In this document: positions 35,601-45,922 of the stretch, piece by piece
Layout of the letters: each line of letters begins with the position of its first letter
Position numbering within the stretch: position 1 is the first letter of the stretch
Source of the DNA: Anticarsia gemmatalis
Lineage: Eukaryota > Arthropoda > Insecta > Lepidoptera > Erebidae
Length of the DNA stretch: 64,000 nt
Assembly: GCF_050436995.1 (NCBI RefSeq)
Contig: NC_134764.1
Coordinates: 3,348,001-3,412,000 of the forward strand
Direction of reading: 5' to 3'
Position numbers and translations under genes: made by a program
Notes under the pieces: generated by a model
Database searches by the model: none
Seen by the model: the letters and a program-made list of their open reading frames with translations, nothing else
Told to the model about the DNA's origin: nothing

Positions 35601-37855
35601 ACTTCGTTTATTTTGAGACCCATATAGGGTAAATCTTTTTGTTGATAATTATAATTAGTTATTGAGTAAGCCTCATTTTATTACATCAGTATTTTACATA
35701 TTCCAAGTCACCTTAGTTATAGCAGATATTCCAGACGCAGCCTCGCCGTATCCAATATTGGACATAACACTTCCAATCATAAGAGGATCTTTTCTGTTCT
35801 TGCAGAACACTTCTTCAATAGCTTGCAGCTCAGCCTTGTCAGCCTCGGGCACAGCTGTAAAGTTAATTAATTTCTAGACTAAATTTGCAAAAACTTCCTA
35901 GTTCTTTCCCATTTTTTCTCTTTTATTAGTTTTGCAGATCTCTTTTGTCAAAAGATTGCGTGTTAACACGCCAGCATTTCTTGGGCATACTTCTATAGCA
36001 TCATTCGTTTTTAAGTGCTCTACGAGTGCTTACATATGCTCACTTTGTGTTGCATACGGCTCCCATGTTCGGCCCACTCCCACTTATAAAGTTGATTAAA
36101 GTAAAAGTATTATTTTTTATCAAAACTTACCGCATCCAAAAGCCTCAACATACTCAATAGCATTTGGCGGAACTTTAGCGTCCTCGTAGAATTTCTTTAT
36201 GAAGTTAGTTGTACTGCTAGGGCTTCTATAGAATCCGTATTTCGGACCGGTTTCTCCATTTAACATACATATGAACTCAGTTTTGACGTGCAATACTTCT
36301 GCATAGATTCTGCGAAAAACCGAATAAAAAAATATGCCTATTTAAAGGACAAAAATGTAAATAATATTACAATTAAAGTATTAAATACTGACCTCAAAGC
36401 ATCCTTCGCTTTCTGCAGAAACAGAACGTTGATAGCTTCAGATTTAGCACAACCATCAGCATTTTTATCAAACGACTTAGTTTTGCCATCTTTGCACAGT
36501 TTTAAAATTCTGCAAAAAGTCAAAACTCGAATTGCAGACATCTTTCTGGTTTTAGTAATACACACACAAAACATAGGAAATCATATCTATATTGGTGAAT
36601 AAGGTTCATACTATAATTACGATCTAAGAACTTAGGTTGCTCAAAAATGAAATGTCATTTGAAACATAACCTACCTGCCGTAATGGACAGAAGACTGAGG
36701 GTGCAGACATAAGTAAGCACCTCCTACAATGGCCGCCTCACACTCTCCACGAGTCATGGCCAAGTACGCCTGCTCCAGTGCAGCGGTGGAGCTGCAGCAA
36801 GCCTCGTCGATAGCCATCGACGGACCCTTGGCGTTGAGCCAGTACGAGATGCGGTTGGCGAACATTGTTTTACTACATCTATTTTAAGTAAAAATAATCA
36901 TAATAAGTAAAATATAAAAGTAATTCGTTTCAACAGCATTTTCATATATTTCCTTACCCAGCTATTCCAAAACCGGATCTAGAAGCAGCTTCATAAAAGC
37001 AAGCCTTTTCCGTCTCAGAAAAACATGATCCGATGTAGACACCCACTTTTTTTCCAGAAAGCTGTACTGGGTTTACGCCTAAAATCAAAAATATATTTTT
37101 ATTGGTCCTATTTAAAATTTAGTTACTCAAAAACAGGCAATTTCCTTACCAGCATCGTAAATAGCCTGGTACGATTGTTCTAGAACTTTTCTCGCCATAG
37201 GATCCATGGTATTAGCAAGGCGGTAATGCACTTTAAAGAATTGAGCGTCAAAACTGTTGAGCCCTGGCACGCTGCCTGTATTTTGTACTACTTCTGGGTG
37301 ACTGTATGTGAAACGAAGATCCGTTTGCGTGATAGGATTTTTCTAAAAAAAAATATGCAATCAAATAATTTAAAATTAGGAGTTTTGTGCCACAAAGCGG
37401 GACGAATCTAAAAAATATAGGTAAGCAACACTTGCATTCAGACGTTTCGAGTGACGAAGACTTTGTCATTCACCCCTTTTTAGTTTTCTATGTGAAAAAT
37501 CCTGCGGTGTCAATTCTTATAACGCAACCCTATTGTAGTGCAAACTGACTACGTGGCAATTTACAAAAAAATGTGCTAGTCTACTGCAAGTTTTTGCGTG
37601 CCACCATGCGTCTACGTTATTTTCTACGATACTATGTACCATTGCATTTCTGTTCTTTATCCTAAAGATAGATCCTGAAATGAAACTATCTGAGAACCTT
37701 ACCTTGTTGTACAAAATGTCTGAAAATTCCTTGACATTGAGTGATTGGGGGAAGAGGCCAGACATTCCAGAAATGACCACTCTGTTGCCATCTGACTGCG
37801 GTCCAGTAACGACGTCTTGGTGAGGCAAATTACGTTCTTGTGGTGACGGCGCCAT
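23614..37855 (-). CDS. FAS-B: second degenerate fatty-acid-synthase-like protein, 39 coding exons, about 2,322 aa
   Basis: Start ATG 37855-37853, stop TAA 23616-23614. Exons, 5' to 3': 37855-37703, 37342-37150, 37078-36958, 36878-36675, 36509-36393, 36309-36131, 35854-35712, 35534-35331, 35223-35037, 34635-34473, 34389-34220, 34135-33984, 33906-33723, 33392-33244, 33146-32962, 32586-32467, 32358-32249, 32165-31975, 31836-31685, 31492-31235, 31153-31039, 30964-30716, 30634-30185, 30112-29963, 29887-29778, 29696-29546, 29459-29288, 29207-29095, 29003-28838 (one end may be off by 1), 27521-27340, 26994-26845, 26546-26340, 26254-26155, 26054-25910, 25744-25594, 25383-25236, 24933-24757, 24659-24557, 24209-23614. 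The domain order is as in FAS-A. Seen: KS Cys183 kept; Phe320 and Tyr358 replace the catalytic His pair; AT GHSVGELG intact; DH HSVRGNIVFP intact (His908); ER IHGGAGALGQ; KR glycine motif lost (LCNESTFG); ACP Ser lost; TE GYETG with Glu2108. Exon lengths match FAS-A almost everywhere, but the 534-nt FAS-A exon is split into 143+204+187 nt. The role is unknown; fatty-acid synthesis is not expected from these residues. Confidence 0.93.
24260..24525 (-). mobile_element. Non-autonomous Helitron in a FAS-B intron
   Basis: On the minus strand it starts with TCTATACTAATATT and ends with the hairpin CGCAA-GCGAAG-TTGCG, then GGGTCAGCTAG. It is inserted between A and T, the Helitron target. An (AAAC)n microsatellite lies near its 5' part at about 24460-24497. 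It sits in the intron between the last two FAS-B exons. Confidence 0.75.
25004..25165 (+). repeat. Dispersed transposon fragment in a FAS-B intron
   Basis: The phrases 'tcaacgcacagcccaaacca' and 'aaaggggatgaaagtttgta' belong to a repeat I recognise from many lepidopteran introns. It lies in the intron 24934-25235. The family name and boundaries are uncertain. Confidence 0.5.
27066..27200 (+). mobile_element. LINE open-reading-frame remnant in a FAS-B intron
   Basis: The stretch 'tgaatgaagcaagggaagtt' with 'aaggatcgtacaaattagcg' just after reads as the end of a LINE reverse-transcriptase frame ('NEAREVCKDRT' is typical of lepidopteran LINE C-termini). A stop follows and the frame is broken. 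It is inside the intron 26995-27339. Confidence 0.45.
27263..27326. repeat. Partial tandem repeat, 42-bp period
   Basis: AGAGAAAATGGTTAAAATTA occurs at 27263 and again at 27305 with a similar spacer. The second copy ends about 14 bp from the donor of the FAS-B exon 27521-27340, so it sits at the start of that intron. Confidence 0.75.
27556..28723 (-). mobile_element. Full-length non-autonomous Helitron (about 1.17 kb) in a FAS-B intron
   Basis: On the minus strand the element begins TCTATACTTATAATAAATC at 28723 and ends CGGGTCAGCTAG at 27556. An A precedes it and a T follows, so it lies between A and T as Helitrons do. A GACA microsatellite lies at about 28575-28600. No helicase frame is present. 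It occupies most of the 1.3 kb intron between exons 28838 and 27521, the largest FAS-B intron. Confidence 0.75.
32697..32859. mobile_element. GC-rich MITE with CCACCTTTACACACA ends in a FAS-B intron
   Basis: CCACCTTTACACACACAC at 32697 is matched in reverse by TGTGTGTAAAGGTGG ending at 32859. The interior is GC-rich, with several CGCG motifs. It lies in the intron 32587-32961. A clear target duplication was not identified. Confidence 0.65.
33444..33690 (+). mobile_element. Non-autonomous Helitron in a FAS-B intron
   Basis: It starts TCTATACTTAATATTATAAAG after an A and ends GGGTCAGCTAG before a T. It is the same family as the copies at 1816, 24260 and 59307, antisense to FAS-B, in the intron 33393-33722. 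The terminal hairpin is slightly degraded (CGCAA versus TAGTGCG). Confidence 0.75.
34755..34937 (-). mobile_element. tRNA-derived SINE in a FAS-B intron
   Basis: On the minus strand it begins with a tRNA-like head: 'ggcgcagtggtttaagcggt' as A box, and GGTTCGAATCCCACC as B box. It is followed by a non-tRNA body containing 'tgaacctggatgtcaattta' and an AT-rich tail. It lies in the intron 34636-35036. A real tRNA is excluded because no acceptor or anticodon stem closes. Confidence 0.75.
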
Positions 37856-37875
37856 TGTTGCTTTTTAGAGATTCT

Positions 37876-39025
37876 AAACGAAGTAACAAAGAACAACATG
37901 AAAATATATTTTCTAAGCATTGCATGCATTGATAGGGTTTTCGGCGCATATTAGGAGTCAATGACAAATTTAATTTTACATGAAAAGCAAACGGGGCACA
38001 GTATTCCTCAGCTGATCCTGCCATTGTGTGTTTTTGTGCTTGCTATAACATCAATTTATTTTTTCAAATAATCTATATCTTTGCCAAGTTTTGGGTCAGT
38101 AGTACTGTCGTGAAGATGGGGAAAATAACGGGTTAATTATATGTATTCATTAACTAAGTAAAACTGGAATTTTGACGAGATTTTACATTGTGAATTATGC
38201 ATGCGACTACAATTTACAATACTTTAGATGGCCTTAAATACAAAAATATGAATTGTTCTTGGGAATCACAAAACAGCAAGAACAAAGAAATGCCTTTTCT
38301 CTATAATTGTGCGCCTTCACTTTACCCTATAATTTATTAATCTACGATTGAGGATGGATCAGGTCAGTATTTAAATTATGCTTGCGCATTTTACTGCAAC
38401 TATGTTTAGTGCTAATGGTTTCCAGAAAATCAATATTAAATAAGTAGATCAATCGTGTAACAATTTTTTTGCTTCGTTAGATGCAACGAACAATGATTTC
38501 AAATATTATCAGATTTCTTTCTACACTTATTATGTTCGGAGAAATTTTGCCGTTTTTCAACGATTATTGCTTAAGAACATTCAAGTCTTTCTTTTGCATA
38601 AAATAACGAGTATGTCTTAACTTACGTAATATATTCCAATGATAAGCGTATTACAAATTAATCCAAACACACTTATCCAAAAAAATATTGATCATAACAC
38701 AGAAACACAATTTTTATGAGAAAAACTACACTACCGCTAATTGCTGCATTGCAACTGCAAAGACATAGGTACGCACCTACGCACTTATAATATCTTAGGT
38801 TTATGCTAATTAATGTTTTAATGAATACGTTAAATAACTTTAGTTTGCCACAGGAAGAAAATAATATTAGGTTTATTTAAATACAATAATGCATAATTCG
38901 ACGTGCCAAATTAATGGCCTTAATTATAATAAATTTCATTGTATTAACACTAATAAAATTGTTAGTAATTATTTATATAAAAAAGGTAATTATATTCTTT
39001 CCAATTACCTATTGTAAACGGCATA
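37876..39025. other. Upstream region of FAS-B, no gene seen
   Basis: The FAS-B coding exon is preceded by an acceptor-like TTTAG near 37876, so a non-coding 5' exon and promoter are expected in this stretch. I could not identify a convincing TATA box or donor. A 64-codon frame on the minus strand from 38024 has a good ATG context but lies out of frame with FAS-B. The rest is AT-rich and featureless. Confidence 0.5.
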
Positions 39026-39637
39026 TCGTCCCCGTAGAGCGAAAAATCACTAACTAACACTTAAGTGATTTTGAGATACGAGGTGTTTTATGTCTTAAAT
39101 GACAAAAAAAAATATAACTTTTTTCGGAGATTAGTTATCGATGCATGAAAGGTTTTGTTTTGAAGATATATTAATTAAGTATATGTTATATGTATTAAAC
39201 CACGAAAATAGTATATAAATTATTAACTGTAAAGGATAATTTGTTTTACCCCAAGGTTTTCCTATTTATCTGTCACTTAGTTACTTTTCACATGTAGTTA
39301 GTTAGTTTTCGCATCAGCATTTAAATATTATACTAGTAACTAAAATCAGTTAGTTATTTTAGGAGTAAAACATATTTTACATAACTATGTCTAAATAAAA
39401 TACCCAACTAAATAGACTTTGCTTATTTATTAATTTATTGCCTAATTTAAAACTAGTGTCCTATCAGTTGAAAAGTATAAAAGTAAAACAACATTCTTAG
39501 GCAACATTTATTGAAAAAAAAACTGTCTTTAAGTATACAAAACCTAATTAAAACATAATGAACAAGAACACGTTACAAAATCATCAATAGAACAGCATTA
39601 ATGATGTAGCCACATCATTTTCCTCTTCTTCCTCGAG

Positions 39638-39766
39638 CTAAGTGACGTCAGGCTCACATAGCCTATCCAACACATCGTTACTAACAGGTAAAGATTCATA
39701 CCAAGGATAAAGTTCGCTTAGTATGACACCTTTGACACAAACATTTAACAAATCTTTCCTTGCAGG
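39638..39766 (-). pseudogene. C-terminal remnant of a probable transposase
   Basis: A 42-codon minus-strand frame starts PARKDLLNVCVKG and ends DRLCEPDVT before the stop at 39640-39638. It is broken at its 5' side where LINE sequence begins. Its place inside the inverted-repeat element makes a transposase tail likely, but this is inference from position and style, not a confirmed match. Confidence 0.4.
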
Positions 39767-41592
39767 GGTGTATTTACCCTAGGGCTAGAAGGGTCATAGC
39801 CCGGGCCGGTTTCCTCTCTTGGGTCTGCATCTTGTCGGGGTGAGGGGGCTTAGTAGAATTGAAAGGTTGGGGAAACAGTGATCGCGAGTAACAAAAAATT
39901 ACTGCGCGTGTCCCTCTGTTTGCAGAGGACACAGGTGCGGGACAGGTGAGCCGTCAGTGGGAGGACGGGCTCAGTAGGCACTCACACTGCCCCGAGCTGA
40001 CGAAGAGCCAGGCCGCTGCCGCCCTCGTCAACCGTCAGTTATCGTAAATCCGTCCATCCTTGACCGAGGGCCTTGCCTTAACCGGCTGGGTCGCGAGGAG
40101 ACCACCTCTGTGAAAATCCCGAGTAACTCCAGCAGTGGCACCCCCTTTAGGGGCCTTGCGTGGTCAGAGTTCATTCGCTTTGCGGGGACCCCCGCGCCAG
40201 AAAAACCAAACGCAAGCGGCCACTGGGGCACCTCCCGCCCTCCAGTAGTATAAGGGTCACCGGATTATGGGGCCTCTACCTCGGTGGAACGATACTTGCC
40301 ACCACACTCGCGGGAACTGTTTGGATAATATAAATTTGAAAACGAACCCAAATGATGTAAGTAGGAGAGGCGAGAAACTCAAACCCGAGGAGATCGGGGG
40401 CAAGAAGCCCAGCCGTATTGACTGCATAGCATAGTTGCGGAGGGTCGGAGCACGCCCAGTTTTAGCAAGTGTCAGACAATGACCCTAAGGACAAATTCAC
40501 CATCCAGCTGGCGGACACCTTCCTCACTCACCACTAGGCAGTGGTGGAGGTGGCCGACAAATCCGGTCACCTCAAGGGTGACCTTTATAAAGTCCCTCAA
40601 AGACGCTGCCAGGAACGTCAAACTGGCAGTGTCGGAGTCGAGCAGGCAGTATGCCACGAAGGAGAATTTTGCGCGTCAGGCCCAGAATTATCGCTTGCAA
40701 GAGGAGGTCGATCACATGTCACAGGCAACGGCATCAACCCCCGCGCCAGAAAAACCAGGGGCAGCGTCCTCAGCTGTACCTGCTAACGTATTCGCCACGC
40801 CACCGCAGCTCACAGGTCTCCGGACCAAGGAGAAGCAGGGTAAACAGCCGCGTCTTACAGTGCAGTGGCTTCCAAACCGCCGTTCACTAAACCGACGGCT
40901 GCCAAAGAGTAGCAGTTCGTCGGGAAAAATAGCAAGGCGCCCAAGAATATAGTTAGGTTATTTATTAGTCTCTGATCATACCGTATGTTGGGAGCACCTA
41001 CTAGCATGTGATAATAAGAATATGGGCAACAAGTGAGCACATTGGTTGTGAACAATATAAAAGAAAAAAAGTGACAGTTTTATGATTAACATCACCTATT
41101 TGCATCATTAAGTGCCCATATTTTACAATATTTAGACCTACTGCTACTGAGTTTATACAATTTATGGCAAAGTTCCCTAATTTCAAAGAATCCTAATCAA
41201 GCGAGCGACTATTCCCAAGAGCTATTGTCGTTTAGATACCCATCAATTCTGTAATAAAAGAAGGAGGAAGAAGAAGGCGCCCAATCTTCGGGCTCCAGCT
41301 GCAGCTGAAGGTGGCAAAAAGCGGTGCGACATATAGAGACGTTATTAGGGACGCAAAGGACAAAATAAACCAAGCCGACAATGAAATAGTCCGCTTCGGG
41401 GTTGCGGCTACGGGAGCTCGAATGTTGAGCTCCCAGGGGTCAGGGACCGGAAAAGCGGATGCCCTGGCCTCTAAATTGAGGAAAGTTATCGGGGAGGACA
41501 CCTTCCGAGTGTCCAGGCCCACAAAGACCGCGGAACTGAGCATTACAGATCTTGACGACTCAGCCTGCCCAGAGGAGGTGAAGGTCGATTAA
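39767..41592 (+). mobile_element. R1-clade LINE: 5' UTR plus ORF1, 3' part missing
   Basis: A GC-rich 5' UTR-like part (39767-40478) precedes ORF1 fragments at 40479-40952 and 41311-41592. The second fragment has the segments AATGARMLSSQGSGTGKADAL and AELSITDLDDSACPEEV, characteristic of ORF1 proteins of R1/TRAS/SART-type LINEs. The reverse-transcriptase ORF2 is absent. Keeping the 5' end while losing the 3' end is the reverse of usual LINE truncation. It is nested in the 39026-42388 element. Confidence 0.7.
40945..41273. mobile_element. 329-bp insertion inside the LINE ORF1
   Basis: AAGGCGCCCAA occurs at 40934-40944 and 41274-41284, an 11-bp target duplication around an AT-rich, non-coding 329-bp insert. 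Taking out the insert plus one copy of the duplication puts the two ORF1 pieces into the same frame, which proves that this is an insertion. No poly(A) tail or terminal inverted repeat is obvious, so the type is unknown. Confidence 0.8.
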
Positions 41593-42388
41593 AGCCGATT
41601 TAATAAATAAAATTGATCAGGACAATGTAAAAAACTAATTTGTTAAAAATGAAAATAAGGTTTAGTTTTTTCATTCCTTGATGGGGCGGAAAGCTAGCGG
41701 AGCCCAGGGCGCGCCATCTTAAAATACGCCTCTGCGAATGACTGCAACAATGCGCGGGCGCGGCGAGGGTCCTAAGGTCAAAGGGCGTAATCTCACTAAG
41801 TAGCATCGTATCACGGGACATAGTTACCAACCTTTCATCTAGTAGTGTTTTTGCTGAGTGAAAAGTAGCCAAAACATTTTAATTATAATACTCTAATGTG
41901 TTATGTCATCTACAGTCAGGGAAAATATTAACCAGAACACTATAGTTAGTTGTCGTTTTTTCTTTTAAACGTCTGGTCTTAAATAATATAGCTCGAAAAA
42001 TAATTAATGGTAGTTAGTTACTTTTCGCACAAAATATCACATACAATAAAATTACTAAGTCACTTTGATTAGTTTTCGCATTACTATTTTTTAAGACATG
42101 CCTATAGGGAGTAATGCGGAAAAAGTAGATAAGGAACTTTAATGCGTAAGTATCTTTTTCAACAAAGAAGAGAAAAAGTAATCAGGTGACTTAGTTACTT
42201 GTAACTCAACTGTCACAAATCAAATAATGTACTTAATTAAGTCTCGCGATTTACATTTTTCTGAATAATTACGTTATGAATACGAGAGTAAGACAGAAAT
42301 ATGGAGAAAAAATTACTGATTTTATTGGTATTTATAAGTCGATTTTGAACATTTTGTTACTTAATGACTTTTCGTTCTACGGGGACGA

Positions 42389-44643
42389 TATATAAAAGAT
42401 GATGACGGTGGCAATTTATATTCTATTTTCACAAATATATTTGTGAAAATTTGATCTATTGATTTTAAAATATCGCCCTTTTCAAAACAAGAGTATTAAT
42501 ATCAACAACATTAATACACACAATAAAGACAAACTTATTTTTCCTGTGCTGATGATGAGCCACTAGGCTCAAAAAAATAAACAAATCCTTCAGAGGTCAG
42601 TGTGTGCAATTCTATAATAAAATCCCTCTATTGAAATTCAAATTTAAGCTTCAATACATTTAAGTTATGAACTAAACGATATTTATACTTAAGGATATTA
42701 CAGTATTTCGATGAAAGGTGATTTACTGTGTCAACTTATTTGTTTTCTTAAAAGAAAATATTAACTTTATTATTTACATTTTATAATATTTTTTTCTTTC
42801 TCTCAACACTGCACACAGTAAATCATGAATATAACATTGTAATATGAAAATATGGACAATTAATAAGAGCAAGCCGTGAGTTTCTTGCCGTTTCTTCTCA
42901 CGGGCAACAGCTTTTCCAAAACGGTGATAAATAAAAAATACTATGACGATTTCAAATACTTTTTAAAATAAAAATAAATAATAATTATAATATAAAATAC
43001 TGACTTTGAACTAATAAAGCAAGCTGAAGTTTTCATGCATTTTCAAAAGACTTATAGCTGGTTGCCTTGTCTGAACGAATAAATTTTCTGATTAGGATAA
43101 CGTACCTACATTTATAAGAATAAATGTTTGTGAAAATCCTTACCTATTCATATTTTTAGTTAAAGATCTTTATTACTATCTGATAAACAGGCACTGACTT
43201 TTTATTTTTATAAAGATTTCCTTACGCGCGAACTGAATTCGGTTGAAAAGGAAATGAAGAGTCTTAGACCTACTTAACATTATATTATTATTACACTTGG
43301 GTAATTAAGAAGCCCTTAGGTACTTGATTGATCACAGGTAGCTTCTATTTTGAACAAGGTTACGTGTGATTGTAAACGTACGTCATCTCTGGACGTATAT
43401 ACGTGTACGTAACAAATTAAAACCAGAACGTGTTGCGTAATTGTCATAGTAATTAGATGAACTTTGCCGTTGCGTTGGCTGTGTCTAGCCAATACAAAGA
43501 CTGCAGTCTGACCGCATTGGCCATATTTCTATGGCGATGATGCTCTCCGTACGATTTCGGCCATGACAACCACTTCAACTTCTAAACTAGCTCTCCTAGC
43601 TGACGTTGTTGCGCGCTAAGATGCGCTCCCTAGCGCATAGCGGGCATTATTAATCAACCAAATTGCCAAAACGCATGCATTTAAATTACTTTAAGTACGA
43701 AGAGATCGTTTCCTTTTCAATTGATTTATTTTTCAATATAAAAAGAGTGGCCACGAGTTTCTTGTCAGTTCTTTCCATTGGCCCTACCTTCAGAACTGGC
43801 GGCTCATACGTGTCAGCATTTGACCTAAACTAACAAATGACTTGATTTTGATAATATTTCGGTTCTAGGAGTAACGACCACTGCCTGTGGCCAATGGCGG
43901 TACGTTGAATGATCTTTGCAGAGCAAAGAGCTCTCCCTCTCGAATTCACACGCCTCTATCTACTCTGACCGGTATGGAGGCATCACATACTTATAACTAC
44001 GGTTAAGCCCAGCATGAAGCTACGTGCTCGGACTTAAACACACTCGTAGAAAGCAATTATCTTGCAAACAATGTGCTTATACTGGAAGACATTTTATTAC
44101 TTTGTTAAGACTCAACGACCTTAGTCTCTAATACCTAGGTACCTTGAAGACATTGTGGAATACAGAATATAATTAATTTATGCCTTTTCTAATTATGTAC
44201 TACATCTTCTGATTATACCTAAATATTACTTAGTAGGTAATTGGCATACGCTCTTGTTGACATGTCTCATTTTTAATAAATAAAATTAATAATAAAGATT
44301 GATTGGATAAGCAGCTATTTACCTAAAGTATAGAAAATGATTCCGATGTCACGTTTGAAACGTGTTATTATGCAAATGTATTAGAAAAATATTTTATTAT
44401 ACGATGTCATTGTTCAAAGGGCAGCATTCCTATAATTTCTAGTAAATAAGACGTCAGAAGATAATGCATTCGACAATAACACATAAATTATAACTGTTTA
44501 CGTAAAACGTGATTTAAATTTCCTTGGAAATTACCTACAGAGAACAATCAAAATGGTCTATTCGGTGCCTTACTCTACCAAGATATTTTATACTGAGGTA
44601 GGCAGTTAGGCACATACCTATGTATAAGCATTTCTGCATTTGA
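42389..44643. other. Intergenic, dispersed repeats, no gene seen
   Basis: No exon structure is visible. About 42865-42925 and 43740-43830 share a 'gagtttcttgccgtttcttc'-like phrase common to lepidopteran repeats. About 43480-44050 contains GC-richer pieces that look like LINE debris. The rest is AT-rich. Confidence 0.45.
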
Positions 44644-44660
44644 CCCACATCTAGGTACCA

Positions 44661-44863
44661 TTTTTTTTTTTTTTTTTTTTCGTCAGGAAAATGCATTACT
44701 GCATGTCCCGCTCCAGGGAGGAAGCGGGGGTCTGTCGGGCTCTCCCGCCGGCTAGGCGTTCCGGCTTTAAATTTGGGCATACCGACTAAAAACCTGACGG
44801 TGTTCCTTCAATAGTCACCATAAAGTGGCCAGGACACGGTACCTCCAATTGGATACTCCGCGT
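44661..44863 (-). mobile_element. Short LINE 3' end with poly(A) and 17-bp target duplication
   Basis: On the minus strand about 180 bp of LINE 3' sequence ends in an A tail (22 T from 44661 on the + strand). CCCACATCTARGTACCA flanks it at 44644-44660 and 44864-44880, one mismatch apart. It is severely 5' truncated. The style resembles R1-clade 3' UTRs. Confidence 0.85.
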
Positions 44864-45922
44864 CCCACATCTAAGTACCATATAAATAAACATTACCAAA
44901 ATCAAGCTTGTCTCGTGAAAGTAATAACTAATAAGAATAAAAATGGTGAACATTTTTGAACCTCGCAAGTTAATGAAATCAGAAAGCTGAATCTGCCTGA
45001 GTTAGGTACCTACTTAAAAAGTTATTATTTTCATATTATAAAATAAAAGTATTAGACAAATAATCCTAACTGTTTTTAAGTGGCTTTCATATATTATGTA
45101 TATAAAAACCACTTAAAAACAACTTGAAATTCAACAATTCTAATTGAAAAAAATTAAAAACCCAAAATTTTGGAGGGGCATTTTCAATTTATTGTTTGTT
45201 TTCAGGGATTTCGTTCTGCAGCGATAATGCGTTTTGATCATATTAGAGAAAGTTTACAGGTTTGTTTAAACTTAGTGGATGAAGCATTCTAATGGCCCAA
45301 TCTGCGTGGAACTGATTAAAAGACTTGCAAAGAGCCTAAAAGGTAAAGAATCTAAAAAGATAATAATATAAGTTATCGGCAATCTTTGAAGGTACCATAA
45401 AAAACTGTATAGCCCATATTTGTAACTTTCTCCAAAAAACGGGTAGCACCATTATTTTTTTTAGTTATTCTGCTTGAACGAGAAACAAATGTAAATGAGG
45501 ACTGAAATGGTGGACGGAAATGCGAAGTGACATGTGAAGTCTACATGGTACCATTTTCAATTAGTCTCCCACTAGATATTGTTTATTTTTCGATTCTATA
45601 TACTACCCTTTTTGTAAGGGTTGTACCTAGATGCTAACTAAAATGAATGCTTTTTTCGTTTCCACTGCAATCCTACTAAAGTAACCCAACAAAGTGATAA
45701 TGTTATTTGCATAAAGTTGTATACCAGAATTAAGCGTGACCAACTGGCAACACCGTTTGCATTTTTGCAGTTCGAAAACACTGACATCCCGTCCCGTCAA
45801 ATCGTAGTTGTTAGTGGTATGACACATCCATCACAGCTTTTATCGTAATTCAGCAATTAACGTTATTTACAAAACGCAATTAGTAATTATAGTTCAAAAT
45901 ATAAATAACGAAAGACATTAAA

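Larger units (their letters stand above)
39026..42388. mobile_element. 3.4 kb DNA-transposon-like element with about 33-bp inverted terminal repeats
   Basis: TCGTCCCCGTAGAGCGAAAA at 39026 is matched in reverse at the right end, finishing at 42388, with about four mismatches over 33 bp. TA flanks both sides, consistent with a TA target. Subterminal 'TTAGTTACTTTTCGCA'-like motifs repeat in both arms (near 39300, 42010, 42070 and 42195). The interior contains a transposase-like C-terminus on the minus strand and a nested LINE. The superfamily was not identified. Confidence 0.7.

Noticed and set aside
6603..37855. The two FAS-like genes as pseudogenes because catalytic sites are missing
   Set aside because: No frameshift or premature stop in about 7 kb of coding sequence each, all splice sites are usable, and the same losses are shared, which argues for maintained proteins.
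37830..38024. A 64-codon upstream frame with a good start context as the real FAS-B start
   Set aside because: It is out of frame with FAS-B and stops soon. The start at 37855 matches the FAS-A N-terminus (MAP-PQE) in position and exon length. A short upstream ORF in the 5' UTR remains possible but unsupported.
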